This document shows, piece after piece, positions 9,798 through 24,000 of a stretch of 64,000 bases of DNA. The number at the start of each line of letters is the position of its first letter. Position 1 is the first letter of the stretch. The position numbers and the translations under genes were made by a program. Where the stretch lies: NCBI GenBank assembly GCA_036852015.1, contig JAANDG010000012.1, positions 558,001-622,000 of the forward strand, read 5' to 3'. Origin of the DNA: Pelodera strongyloides. Taxonomy: Eukaryota; Nematoda; Chromadorea; Rhabditida; Rhabditidae. The notes beneath the pieces are model-generated. The model worked only from the letters and a program-made list of their open reading frames with translations, ran no database searches and was not told the DNA's origin.

Positions 9798-11618
9798 CTA
9801 TAGTATTGTTGTTCTGTGCTCCTCGCAGGAACGAAACTGGTTTGAGCCTGTTGCATACTGCCAGAAGCCACAAGCCGTGTAGGAGCAAAAGCCTAAATCA
9901 ATAAGTACATAAGTAGGTCTACCTTACAATTCTTATTTTTAGTAGTAGAAAGGGTTTGACCATAAAGAAACGTCCTCATAAGTAATAATTGAGATTTTTT
10001 CCAATTAATCTATTTTCCATGACAACTTACGGGTCCTGCTGGTGTAAGTCGTACTCCTGAATTGCCCACCGTTGCTATTCTGGACGTAGTTGCGAAACTT
10101 GGCTGAAAATATTATTTGTTAGGACTACGAACGAAAGAGACCAGTGTTTTGTGTAGTCAGCGATGTATGTATACATAAATAGGTGGTTGGCTGCACTAGC
10201 GGTTGGTTCCCATTCGTTTAGGAAACGCCACGATAAATAAATGACTAAAATGATAAGGTAAGGGTAGTTTACCGTACCTTAGTGACTGGAATCAACCGTT
10301 TTGCTTGAACTTGGTTCGGCGGTGCAAGTGGACCACCCGGAGCGGCACGCTAAAATATTTAAGGTCATCCTACAGTATTCGCTAAACGTTTAAGGTCATC
10401 CTACAGACCTATAGTAGTAGCCGTGGTCGGGAGCCAGATATTATATTTCACCAGGTCAACTAAGATGGTGCGTAATACAGACAAACACACTAATACAAAA
10501 AGCTTCAACGTTTTGCCGATGCGTACCTTGAGTGTCCCAACTTGACCGACTGACGGTCGTATTGAAGTCTCCGATGGCAACATAACACGACGTTTGATGT
10601 CCGTTTTGATTATTTGCCTAAAATATTAATATACAATAAATAACTGTTGCGCTACGCGGTCTGGAACAAGCTAGATGAAACAAGAATTAAGAAATGCACA
10701 GAAGAACAAACATAGTCCTGCTCTGCACGCGTTCACTGATCGTGTCCAACTCGTGGGCGAACTTAGTGAGTGCTTCTCTTAATTGTTCTACGTCGCCCTC
10801 ACTCCATTTGCTGAATAGGAATATAATAACACAGAGTATGACCTAGGAAGAGACACGACACGCAAATACCTTCGAAAAATACCACACATATTTATCCTAC
10901 TTCCTTCTGACATCTGTTGCAACTTAATTGCCATGTGTATGTTGAAATTTTCAGTGATGAAATACATTAACTACCCCGATGTTCAAATGTAAAAAAGAAA
11001 AACATAGTTTCAAATACTGAGCCAAGCTACCTCTCCTCTCCATCGTCGGCCCCATGTAACTGCAACGTAAGGTCACCAAGGCGTTGAAATGCATGTCCAG
11101 CAGTTAAAAACACCTCTGCGACCTAATAACAAGATCACATGGTCAACAAGATCAGGGGGCGTCGTGGCTCACTGGCAAAGTTCTCGTCTCTCACCCATAC
11201 GACCCGGGTTCGAATCCCGCCCAGTGCTACCATCTTGTAAACATGCCACGGCGTCGGGAATAAAGTTAAGGCGCTCCCCTTGCCTAGCCTTAGGACGGAC
11301 CTTTCGCTCTGTATTATCTTCTGTGCCGTCTTCTACCGTCTACTTCACTCTATGGGACACATCGGCTAAGAGACACCGCCTTGGATTGGAGCTAAAAATG
11401 AGGATCCCCGACTTCGAGAGCAAACGGGACCCTGGATTCTACATGCTTAAGTCTATGTGTGATGATTGTATGTCTGAATAAAGTGGTATTCACACATCTA
11501 AAGTGATAAACAACACTGTTTAATCTTCATTTAATTGCTATAGTAAAAAAATGCGGACCAAAGTTTTTACCTTGCTGGCAACATTAGGCGATGCTTCGTT
11601 TGTTGAAGTGGACTGCAT
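9798..11618 (-). CDS. BAP18-like SANT-domain chromatin protein
   Basis: Minus-strand exons in order: 11618-11571, 11059-11031, 10810-10712, 10617-10527, 10102-10031, 9857-9798, giving 132 aa with all phases closing. The protein starts MQSTSTNEASPN. Residues about 27-70 form a SANT helix set: KWSEGDVEQLREALTKF, then ELDTISERV, then QIIKTDIKRRV. This matches BAP18 (C17orf49), where K-W-T-E..E.L..A...F, I..V and QIK..VK+KV occupy the same positions. Known family role: accessory subunit of MLL1/WDR5 and NURF-type complexes binding H3K4me3 chromatin. The C-terminal half (SRIATVGNSGVRL...) is not recognisable. An acceptor (TTCCAG) lies two bases before the ATG, suggesting trans-splicing. The donor of exon 3 (AT|GTTTGT) is unusual but the SANT alignment requires it. 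Intron 1 carries a SINE. Confidence 0.72.
11152..11480 (+). mobile_element. tRNA-derived SINE
   Basis: The head has a pol III A-box-like TGGCTCACTGGC and a B box GGGTTCGAATCCC with a CGGG/CCCG T-stem, but the acceptor arms do not pair, so it is not a working tRNA. An unrelated body of about 250 bases follows. In intron 1 of the BAP18-like gene, opposite strand. Confidence 0.6.
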
Positions 11619-11820
11619 AACTGGAAAGTGTTAAACTGAGAGACCAACATATGGTATAAAGAAAAAAAGAACAATGCTCGAAGAAAGGTGAGCAAAAACT
11701 AACTGGGAAGAGCATATTTTCAACTGGAAATCAGTCAGAATCAAACTATAGCCTTTTCGACGATGAATAGACGTAAAATGATATTAAAAAGGTAGAAATT
11801 TACTGTATAATTATTATTTA

Positions 11821-12050
11821 GGGCGCGTTTAAGATGGCCGAAAGAAAGAAAAAAATGTGTTTTCGGCCGTTCAGGTTGGGCGAAAAGAAAACTTTTGAAA
11901 GACAATGCAAAAACAAGAGACGCAGACAAAACCCGAAAAAAATTACTGTATTTTTTTCATTTTCCCTTAGTATTAAAACTTTTCTTTTCGGCCAACCTGA
12001 ACGGCCGAAAACGCATTTTTTTCTTTCTTTCGGCCATCTTAAACGCGCCC
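11821..12050. mobile_element. Palindromic MITE, GGGCGCGTTTAAG ends
   Basis: Inverted ends GGGCGCGTTTAAGATGGCCG over about 75 bases. Flanks read TTTA on both sides. Terminal GGGCGCG and A/T-rich target suggest PIF/Harbinger-like ancestry. Confidence 0.65.
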
Positions 12051-12054
12051 TTTA

Positions 12055-12337
12055 TGGGGTTTCCATGTTTGCGATTCGCACCTGCGAAAATGTCAAACCG
12101 CTGTCCATGTTTGAGTCGATGTAAATGACAGGGTCCCGCAGCGATTTTGAATTTAGTATGGATCTATTTCAAAATAGTACGGATCTAGTATGGATCTGAT
12201 CACTTTCGCTGCAGGACCATGACAAACGTGCGATTCGCATGGGTTACGGTAGGCAGTTGACATGCATGTAAAATGACTTGAACATGGACAGCGGTTTGAC
12301 ATTTTCGCAGGTGCGAATCGCAAACATGGAAACCCCA
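12055..12337. mobile_element. Palindromic MITE, TGGGGTTTCC ends, TA duplication
   Basis: Ends TGGGGTTTCCATGTTTGCG and its complement, with an arm of about 60 bases. Flanked by TA at 12053-12054 and 12338-12339, as for Tc1/mariner-type elements. Confidence 0.65.
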
Positions 12338-12346
12338 TAACGATTA

Positions 12347-12618
12347 GGGCGCGTTCGGGATTGATTTTCCGAAAGGAAACTCGGCCAAATCCTCGTTCGG
12401 GATGGACTTTTTGGAAACGTTCCAATGCTTGGAGAAAACCAAAAATACAGTATGAATTAGCTTGCGAAAAACGTTTCCCGCGCATATTTTTCAAATTTTC
12501 CATGCTAATTCATACTGTATTTTTGGTTTTCTCCAAGCATTGGAACGTTTCCAAAAAGTCCATCCCGAACGAGGATTTGGCCGAGTTTCCTTTCGGAAAA
12601 TCAATCCCGAACGCGCCC
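12347..12618. mobile_element. Palindromic MITE, GGGCGCGTTCGGG ends, TTA duplication
   Basis: Near-perfect palindrome with ends GGGCGCGTTCGGGATTGA and TTA target duplications (12344-12346, 12619-12621), the PIF/Harbinger signature. A second copy lies at 13733-14004. Confidence 0.75.
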
Positions 12619-12961
12619 TTACGGAACGGACAGCTTTTTGACCCCGCAGAAAAAAAATCGGCTGGATACACCTTTTAGTTGGCACGCACTTTAGAGGTCC
12701 TACAACGAACGCGGCAATTTGAATATTTACTTACGGTAGGCTCTTAGACCTGTAGTAGGCGTGTCAGAAAATTGCTATGCGTTCACAACGCTTTCTACAG
12801 AAAGTTTCTACAGAGTCTACACAACACTAGCATATATAATAATGTGTTCTGTGTATGTAGTGTGTTGTAGATATTCAAATATACACAGTGTAGCCATAAA
12901 CTTAATATTTTGGACCGAGGCCAAGAGCTGGCACTTTTGGTCAACTGATGTTAGTAGCAGC

Positions 12962-13290
12962 ATGTGTTAAACTTACCCAGTCTCTGTTCTCGTTTAAGCA
13001 CAGGGCCACTCGTTTGTGGAACCTACTTCCTGATAGTATTGTTCTTTCGAGTTCCGTTGATTCGTTTAAAGCCCGCATTGACGAGCTTGATCTAATCGAG
13101 CTTTATGAAGTAGCAAATAGAAACATTCACCCTTAGTTATTCACATGTACGCATTCCATTGTTGTACATAGTTTTTGTCGCTTGTTATATGTTACTCTCA
13201 TTGTTATTTGTTTTGTTGTTGTTGTTATATTATTGTTGTCGTTTTTTTTGTCTTCCACTTTACTTCGGTGTACACTGAATAAAGTATTCA
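12962..13290 (+). mobile_element. LINE 3'-end remnant
   Basis: The reading frame ending at 13136 contains FKHRATRLWNLLPDSIV and SSSVDSFKARIDEL, the F.R....WN.LP..IV...S...FK.R.D tail found at the C-terminus of many non-LTR retrotransposon reverse transcriptases. A 3' UTR with AATAAA near 13279 follows. The reverse transcriptase core is absent, so this is a 5'-truncated copy. Confidence 0.65.
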
Positions 13291-13292
13291 TA

Positions 13293-13461
13293 TAAAGCGA
13301 AATGCTAGCCCCCTTGGAAAATTAGCATATGATAAGCAAATCTTATGTATCTTATGCTAATTTTGTACGATTGCCGTGGACGATCGTACAAAATTAGCAC
13401 AGGATACATAGGATTTGCTTATCATATGCAAATTTTCCAAAGGGGCTAGCATTTCGCTTTA
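13293..13461. mobile_element. TAAAGCGAAAT/octamer palindromic MITE (GCTAGCCCC subfamily)
   Basis: Ends TAAAGCGAAATGCTAGCCCC and complement, arms of about 75 bases around a CGATTG/CGATCG centre. Right arm carries ATTTGCAT in reverse. TA flanks both sides. Same subfamily as 18741-18902. Confidence 0.7.
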
Positions 13462-13732
13462 AAAAACAACATAAGAGAGAAGTGCAATTTATCTAAGAAC
13501 AGAGAACGGCTAACTATAAAAATACCGCACACACAACACACACCTAAGTTCAAAGTAATTAATCACTTGCAACTTCTCCTCACATTATGAAATTTTGAGT
13601 TCCTAATTAATTTTGCTGTAACATGGTCATTTGTAGCATTGCGTACTCTACATAAATGCCGGCATAAAAAGTGTATTATGTCTCGTCCGTCGGTCCGCCG
13701 ATCGGTACTTGGTTTAATTCTTGAAGCTGTTA

Positions 13733-14004
13733 GGGCGCGTTCGGGATTGATTTTCCGAAAGGAAACTCGGCCAAATCCTCGTTCGGGATGGACATTTTGG
13801 AAACGTTCCAATGCTTGGAGAAAACAAAAAATACAGTATGAATTAGCATGGAAAATTTGAAAAATATGCGCGGGAAACGTTTTTCGCAAGCTAATTCATA
13901 CTGTATTTTTTGTTTTCTCCAAGCATTGGAACGTTTCCAAAATGTCCATCCCGAACGAGGATTTCGCCGAGTTTCCTTTCGGGAAATCAATCCCGAACGC
14001 GCCC
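13733..14004. mobile_element. Palindromic MITE, second GGGCGCGTTCGGG copy
   Basis: Matches 12347-12618 almost throughout, but the short non-palindromic centre is in the opposite orientation. TTA precedes it; the right flank TCC does not match. Confidence 0.7.
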
Positions 14005-14159
14005 TCCGATTACTTTTTCTGAGCGAAGTAACTCCACCACCTACGATTCTTATGGTCTCGTCAGTTATTGTCTCACCAGGAAACATCTTCTCTTCTCTTG
14101 TTTCACTTACGTTACATTCTTCACACTGGTCTTTTTTTAATAACCCTTCTGATTGCAGC

Positions 14160-17100
14160 ATGGGAGTTGGAAGCATGGACGAGGCTCAGTTCGCGGACTG
14201 CCGTGAAGTGTTTTGCTATTTTGACACAAAGGGAGACGAGAGAATCAATGTTGGACAGGTATGACACGTCGATACAAATTACATTCCATGTTTTCTTCTT
14301 TGTTTCCGTTTTCCTTTGGAGTTACGGTTTTTTCCATTAGTTTTTTTATTCCTTCTGTCATAATATACACTAGGTATTCCTTCTGTCATAATACACACAA
14401 AGCGATGCGCAAAAATGAAGTAACCCGAATGTGCTATCCGTGTCCCTGAGTAAAGTGTTATTCATATACAGAGGAAAATTAAAAGTTTATTATGTTTTCT
14501 CCAGGTCGGGGACGTCCTCCGTGCTTTGGGACAGAATCCGAGCGAGACTGAGATTGCCCGTGTGTGTGGATCGTGGAGTGATCCGAATACTCGTATCACA
14601 TTCGAGGATTTTATTCCCGTCTACCAATCCGTGCATAAGATCACCCAGAAGTAAGTTCGAAGATAACATCCGACGATTCTGATTTTTTTTACGCCAAATT
14701 ATATTATGCTGTATGATCGTAGAGATAAAAGACCTTGCTCATCCGAGTTTTGCGTGAATGTGATTGTTTTTCCTTTGGGGTCTATTGTTGTGGATCAAAT
14801 ATGCAGGCTTTGTGGAACAGAAACATGAAATACTGCCACTTATTAATTTTCAACTTTCACTGTTTCATATTAATATTATGATGAATTAAAATTACAGTTA
14901 ATAAAATTGTAAATACAGGCATTCTGTGGAGGAGTTCGTCGAGGGTCTTTCCCATTTCGATAAGGAAGGCAATGGAATGATTAACGTTGCTGAACTGAGA
15001 CATTTGCTCACCACTCTTGGCGAAAGACTATCCGACGAGGAGGTCTGCAACCTTTATGCATTAAGGGCGCATTCGAGATGGACATTTTCCGGAAAAGAAA
15101 AGAAAAAAGTGGTTCGAGATGGACACCGAGAAAAAAAAATAATACATGCAAAATAATTGTCGACAATGCAAATGTATCGTAATTGAAACTAAAATCAATC
15201 GATCGTTTGCATGTGTATGCGTGGCAATTGCATTTTTTTCTGGTGAAATCCATCTCGAACCAAAAGTTTTCTTTTCCGGAAATGTCCATCTCGAATACGC
15301 CCTAATTGTTGTCGCGTATTTCTCATTAAAGTTAAAGAGCTCATTCCTACAAATTCCATCGTTCCACCTAAACGAACTTCATAGAAGCCCGTACGGTGAC
15401 AACAACAGTAACGACCGAAATCTATTTATTGAGGGACAACGGTAAGACTGGGTTTGAGTGCATGATCCAAGGAGCGTCCAGGGGCACACAGGCTCGCTGC
15501 TGGACCTCTTTCGATGCCGGGGGATTCTTTCCTCGCTGCGACACTGGCGAACACCACCACTGACGTCCACTCGAAGTCCAACGACCACTGCGGATCGAAG
15601 GGGAACTAGTAGTTTTGGACGGTTCTACTAAACCGTGATCAGACTTTCCGGCTCTGTCAGACCGTAGGCAGTTTATGGGTAACGCTGCCAACCTTAGGGT
15701 ATTAACCGGTACCGAGCCGTGATGGGCCGCTAGCTAAACCAGAGCTCAGCCCGGAGGCCTTGCTGCAAGTCGTTGCCAGTTGCTGCCACACTCTCTAGCC
15801 CTAACCGAGAGTATTTATACTTACACTAGCAGTCTAATAAAGTCGTTACTTCCTGTTATTTGTGTAAACAACGTCATACTAGACACTAGTAATAATGATG
15901 CTCTAGAATACGTTTCTTAGATAATTCTAGGTATTATTATAGTTGCAACGCATAGTTGCAACACTCCCAAACGAGAAGATTATAAAACAATAATTTCTGA
16001 TATCTAAATTTAATACTCCCAAACGAGAGTACTTCTAACTTCTAAACGTTCTTTTATAATGAACTCAAGAATATTGGATACGTACCCAATTCAAATGTTC
16101 AGTATATGGACCGTATGCAAATTAAATACTCATCTTCTAAAATTGAAACTGTGCATAGCACATCCTCCCAAACGAGAATTGCTTAAGAAGTTATAGTTTT
16201 TTAAACATGCAGTCTCGCCGTTTCATATATCGCTCTTCTACGGGCTCACTACTCATTCGCATTCACACTTTCTTCATGAGATTTTGTAAAAACTTGATTA
16301 AAATGCAACCGCCTGTTCGGTCGCGATAGATGAAACCGCCTGTTCGGTCTCGATAGCTGAAACCGCCTGTTCGGTCTCGATAGTTGGCTGAACACCTTTC
16401 AGTGTCAACCGGAGGGGAAATAAATAGGGTTCGGGTTTACCGCGGTCGCCATAAACGAACTTCATAGAAGGCCCGTACGGTGACAACAACAGTAACGACC
16501 GAAATCTATTTATTGAGGGACAACGGTAAGACTGGGTTTGAGTGCATGATCCAAGGAGCGTCCAGGGGCACACAGGCTCGCTGCTGGACCTCTTTCGATG
16601 CCGGGGGATTCTTTCCTCGCTGCGACACTGGCGAACACCACCACTGACGTCCACTCGAAGTCCAACGACCACTGCGGATCGAAGGGGAACTAGTAGTTTT
16701 GGACGGTTCTACTAAACCGTGATCAGACTTTCCGGCTCTGTCAGACCGTAGGCAGTTTATGGGTAACGCTGCCAACCTTAGGGTATTAACCGGTACCGAG
16801 CCGTGATGGGCCGCTAGCTAAACCAGAGCTCAGCCCGGAGGCCTTGCTGCAAGTCGTTGCCAGTTGCTGCCACACTCTCTAGCCCTAACCGAGAGTATTT
16901 ATACTTACACTAGCAGTCTAATAAAGTCGTTACTTCCTGTTATTTGTGTAAACAACGTCATACTAGACACTAGTAATAATGATGCTCTAGAATACGTTTC
17001 TTAGATAATTCTAGGTATTATTATAGTTGCAACGCATAGTTGCAACACCACCCTTGGGGAATAATTCCATTCTTACTTTTTGTTAGACATAACACAGGTG

Positions 17101-17332
17101 CATTTTTTATACCGACTGTGGAAGTTGGGTAATGGGCACTCATTCTGTTGTCATCCAGGTTAATTTGTAATCAACTTCGTCTTCGGGGAGTTTTTCCCAT
17201 TTGCGTGCCCGCGCCATCTTCAGCCTTTGTATAATGATGATTGTTTAGGTCGATCAACTACTGGCTGGTCATAATGACTCGCACGGAAACGTCAATATTG
17301 CCGATTTTGTTCGCCAAGTCATGAATGCCTAA
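14160..17332 (+). CDS. mlc-5: Essential myosin light chain (MLC-5-like)
   Basis: Exons 14160-14258, 14505-14650, 14919-15042, 17249-17332; 150 aa. Starts [18 protein letters not shown]. An N-terminal EF-hand pair without good calcium ligands ([11 protein letters not shown]) is followed by a second pair: [19 protein letters not shown], then [18 protein letters not shown] and FVRQVMNA*. Known role: essential light chain stabilising the lever arm of class II myosin in cytokinesis and contractility. From memory this is much closer to the C. elegans non-muscle MLC-5 than to muscle MLC-3. ATG is two bases after an acceptor (ATTGCAG), suggesting trans-splicing. The third donor is an atypical GTCTGC, and intron 3 is swollen to 2.2 kb by a MITE and a 1.7-kb LTR element. 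NUDT21 follows 596 bases downstream on the same strand. Confidence 0.9.
15065..15302. mobile_element. Palindromic MITE, GGGCGCATTCGAG ends, TAA duplication
   Basis: Ends GGGCGCATTCGAGATGGACA and TGTCCATCTCGAATACGCCC. Target duplication TAA at 15062-15064 and 15303-15305. PIF/Harbinger-like, in intron 3 of the light-chain gene. Confidence 0.72.
15369..15963 (-). repeat. LTR (3' copy, minus orientation)
   Basis: Left copy of the LTR pair; ends TAAACGAAC and GTTGCAACA on the plus strand. Confidence 0.8.
16306..16388. repeat. Three tandem copies of a 29-31-base unit inside the LTR element
   Basis: Units share AACCGCCTGTTCGGTCTCGA followed by TAG. They lie in the non-coding interior of the LTR element. 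Confidence 0.7.
16452..17047 (-). repeat. LTR (5' copy, minus orientation)
   Basis: Right copy of the pair, with one extra G relative to the left copy near position 16473. Confidence 0.8.
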
Positions 17333-17927
17333 TTCTTTCTCTCTCTCTCTCATGTTCCTTCTGTATCTTCCAATCTCCCCATCTCTTGGTTTCTAGTACT
17401 CTCTGACTGTTGCTCTTTTAAATTCGCTATTCGCTCTCCATCTACGAATGCCAGTTCATTGATTGCTCATTGTTGTCTTGAATCTTATACATTATTTTTT
17501 CTTTTATTGGTTTTTTTCCTGTACTCTCTCCGAAAATGATGAGTTTGTAAACGATTGTGATCCCGGTAATTCTCATTCATTCCTATCCCTTTAGTTATAC
17601 ATTTGTAGGACACCTAATGCCTTTTCTTGCACATTATTTCAAGGGCCAAGTTTGTGTAAGTTGTTTTCTTTAATCATTTTCCTCTTTTACATATGTTCTC
17701 CAACTGCCTATTTCTTGTCGAAAACGCTCTTCAGACTGCTGCTTGTATACTGTTTATTTATGTTCCTTATGGCGATGCCGTTTTCGATGTGCCCTCTAAT
17801 GTAATTTTTTAAGTGATTATGTGACCTATTTCAACATGTATTGCTTCTATGGTTTCGTGGCGCAGTTTGCATGTAATTCGAATAATTTATATGATTGTAT
17901 AAATAAATTGATTTCAGGTTTGACACA

Positions 17928-20845
<2,918 letters not shown>

Positions 20846-21066
20846 ACAAAGGCGGTGTATTTCTTCATGTTGGACGAACCGTGATCTCGCGTTGTTAAGT
20901 TGTTATGCATATTTATCAAATTACGGTACCTTTTATAAAAAATTTATGACTAAACGTGCGATTTAAACTGTAAATAAACGTATTACAATATGGAGTGGAA
21001 TGAAAGCTCAATGGAGAACCGTTTGGACGCTTTATTTTCAATAAACAAATGAAACGGAATGAAGGA

Positions 21067-24000
21067 TTAGAGAAAAGCCGGTTGCATATTTGAAATGATA
21101 TCGTCCGTCTCGGTGAGTTGCATTGGATTCATTCGATCTTCCTCCATGTACATCTGAAAGAAATGTGTTGTAAAGAGGAATGAGACTACCAAAGACCGAG
21201 TTGCATACTTGCTCAATACGGATGGAATATTGTTTGAGAATGAAATGCTATGTGAGGATGAAAAATTATAGGAGAATGAAATATTTTGTGAAAATGAAAT
21301 ATTTCGCGAGATTGGAATATTATTTGAGGATGAAATGCTACGTGAGGATGAAAAATTATAGGAGAATGAAACATTTTGTGAGGTTGGAATATTGTTTGAG
21401 AATGAAATGCTATGTGAGGATGAAAAATTATAGGAGAATGAAATATTTTGTGAAAATGAAATATTTCGCGAGATTGGAATATTATTTGAGGATGAAATGC
21501 TACGTGAGGATGAAAAATTATAGGAGAATGAAACATTTTGTGAGGTTGGAATATTGTTTGAGAATGAAATGCTATGTGAGGATGAAAAATTATAGGAGAA
21601 TGAAATATTTTGTGAAAATGAAATATTTCGTGAGATTGGAATCTTATTTGAGAATGAAAAATTATGTTAGAATGCGAAATTTATGTCACGGTGAAATGTT
21701 GTGTCATAAAGAATTATGTTATTACGGTACGGTGAAACAATAATATAACTGTATTCATAGTCATAGTGTTTCCATTAGCCAGCTAAGAATAGATGTTTAC
21801 ATCACAAGTAGAGTGTTAAACCAACTTTATGCAACAAAAAAGATTTTCCCATTTCCCACTTACCGATTCAAATTCGGAGAGTGCAGCCATGTCGCCAATG
21901 CCGTATATTCTGTTCGTGCTGTATTGGCAGGTGCCCGAGGAGTGCCGTCTCTCACTTCTGGCGGATGTAAATGTACGGCCACAACCTTTCGTACAGACGA
22001 AACGACGCCTGAAGAAATGTTATTACGGAACTATGCTGATTATAAATGTTAATGAAGTCTTGAACCTTTACGTATAGTTCTGACTCACTTTCGCCTGAGA
22101 ATTTGTGATTTAACAAGTTGTTATAGAAAATAATATAAAAAAAAATCCCACCTTTCTCCGAAATGGTTTCTGTTTTGATGGTCATTCAGAAGAGCACCAC
22201 TCACAAAACGTTCAGTACATCCATCGATTAGACACAGATACGGCTTCTAAGTAATTCTACTGGTAAGCATGGGACTCAGACGATTCGAATGACTCGGATG
22301 ATCGAGATTGCATACCCTCGGGGCATTAAAACGCGGATATGAAACATAAGTGTTTGAGAGGTAAAACACCGAAAGTAGATTTTATAAACCTTGCGTGAAA
22401 TACGTGAAACACTACAATACAAACTACAATAAGAAGCTGCTTAGATAATCAATACCTAACAGATTCTGTGCTACAACGCTTGCTTAATGTCTTATAGAAA
22501 CAAAACAGGTTATAGACCAGAAAATAAAGGAATACTACTACTCCTTCATCTCTTTCACGTAATAGTCAGAAAATAGTACCTGGTTCAAGTGCCTTCGCAC
22601 GTGCATTCGAAGCGGAGTCCTCTGACTAAAGCGCATCCCGCAGATGTCACATTTGAACGGTTTCTCCCCGGTGTGCGTTCGTAGGTGGGCCTGGAAAAGA
22701 GTATTACATTGCAATCAAACACAAATGCAAGCTTCAGAGAAACAAAATATTGATGTAGTTTCCAAGATGAGAAGTCTACGAACATGTCATCATCGTTCAG
22801 TTCTCATACAATTCCCAGTAGGGGATCTTTACATTCACTTGCCTGGATTTTGCTCGGATACTTCTCAATCTTGCCGCAGAATTCGCATTCGTGCATGACT
22901 GGTTTCCGGCGGTTGTGGGGACTAGCGTAATCCACATCTACACCACGGGCCACAGCGTCGATGATCCAGTCGAGATTCCTAAAGGGGGAGTGGTAACCAG
23001 AACGATACAAAGTTTACAAAGGTAACAGGAAAGATTCGGACAGCCAAGCCTGCTACATGCTCCTGCTTACCTATTAGAATTTTACACACAGGACAGGCAA
23101 TAATAGAGTTTGAAAATAAGAATAAGCGAGGGGCTCACTTGGCTGGCCTGGGGTCTCCCCTCTTCGCTCGCCTCGAATAGTTGACTGGTTTCACGTGGGC
23201 TGCCATCTCCACCACTGATGCGTCCACTTCAACTTCACGAGTAGTCGACTAAACGAACAGATTTCGAAGAACGGTAGCGAACAAAGGATGTACTTTGGTG
23301 GATAACGACACGAGATTTATAGGTGCCTACTAGATTCTCGACGTAGACACCACTTTTTCGCTGAGGTAATAGTAGGCGATTAAATACGCCGCTTTTGAAG
23401 CACACAAGATCTGGTATTGCATTATTACAACTTTACAAACGACGATCAGAAACTAGTCTTTGCTGGTTACGTGAGCTTCTAACCTGATGTTGTCTAAGAT
23501 ATCGTTCATATTTGGCCGTTCGTCCCCGCTTCGGAGGCCGTGGGTCGCATAACACTCGGACCCTTCCGGACTCTCCCTCTCCGTCATCATCTACCATCAC
23601 ATACGACGAGGAGGAGGCGTCCACTTGCGAGCTAAATAATCGATTTAAACGAAGTAGTCAAATAGGCACAGAAAACACACTACAGATTGTACTTCCAGAT
23701 TTACGTGTATCGGCCCAGTTACATAACATACATCATTCCTATGCCATCCGTAATCGGAACCTCCAACAGATGTATGATCATGAACATTTATTGGTTGATA
23801 TGTAATGATTACAGATTACAGTGATACTTCTTTAAACCAATTCTTTTCTTGGTCATGAGTCCATGGGTGGGACTCGCAAACATTCAATTTGAAAACACTA
23901 CGGTGAATGACATACTTGTCCGCCACGAGGTGTTGTTGATTAGTGAGTTCTCCTCCAATATATCCATCGTAGACTTCCTCATTCACAACAGACAATAACT

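Larger units (their letters stand above)
11619..14159. other. Intergenic MITE cluster
   Basis: Spacer between the divergent BAP18-like and light-chain genes, presumably containing both promoters. Most of 11821-14004 is mobile DNA: three abutting palindromes, a LINE 3' end and two more palindromes, listed separately. Confidence 0.65.
15369..17047 (-). mobile_element. Non-autonomous LTR element, BEL/Pao-like ends
   Basis: Two repeats of about 595 bases (15369-15963 and 16452-17047), essentially identical apart from one single-base indel, flank 488 non-coding bases. Target duplication CCACC at 15364-15368 and 17048-17052. Read on the minus strand each LTR begins TGTTGCAACTATGCG, has a TATAAATA box and an AATAAA near its end. 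The right LTR is followed by TGGCGACCGCGG, complementary to a tRNA ending CGGTCGCCA (primer-binding site). TTTGGGAG abuts the left LTR (polypurine tract). All four marks agree on minus orientation. No gag or pol is present. Near-identity of the repeats implies a young insertion. BEL/Pao assignment rests on remembered TGTTGCAAC-type ends and is tentative. Confidence 0.82.

Noticed and set aside
11154..11230. Functional tRNA gene
   Set aside because: The B box and T-stem are good, but acceptor and anticodon stems do not pair; interpreted as a SINE head. The same applies to 24437, 46866 and 53315.
12361..14264. Several 70-148-codon ORFs on both strands around 12.3-14.2 kb
   Set aside because: They are translations of palindromic MITE arms; the same peptide appears on opposite strands of different copies.
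15422..16775. Identical 89-codon ORFs in the two LTRs ([16 protein letters not shown]...)
   Set aside because: Duplicated because the LTR is duplicated; the LTR holds TATA and poly(A) signals, and no gag or pol similarity is seen.
21224..21663. CRISPR-like array
   Set aside because: Contiguous 18-bp units without unique spacers, in an animal intron; it is a satellite.
21180..21743. 187-codon plus-strand ORF rich in [15 protein letters not shown] repeats
   Set aside because: It is the 18-bp satellite read through; the unit length is a multiple of three, so the frame stays open. It lies in an intron of the opposite-strand gene and has no splice or start context.
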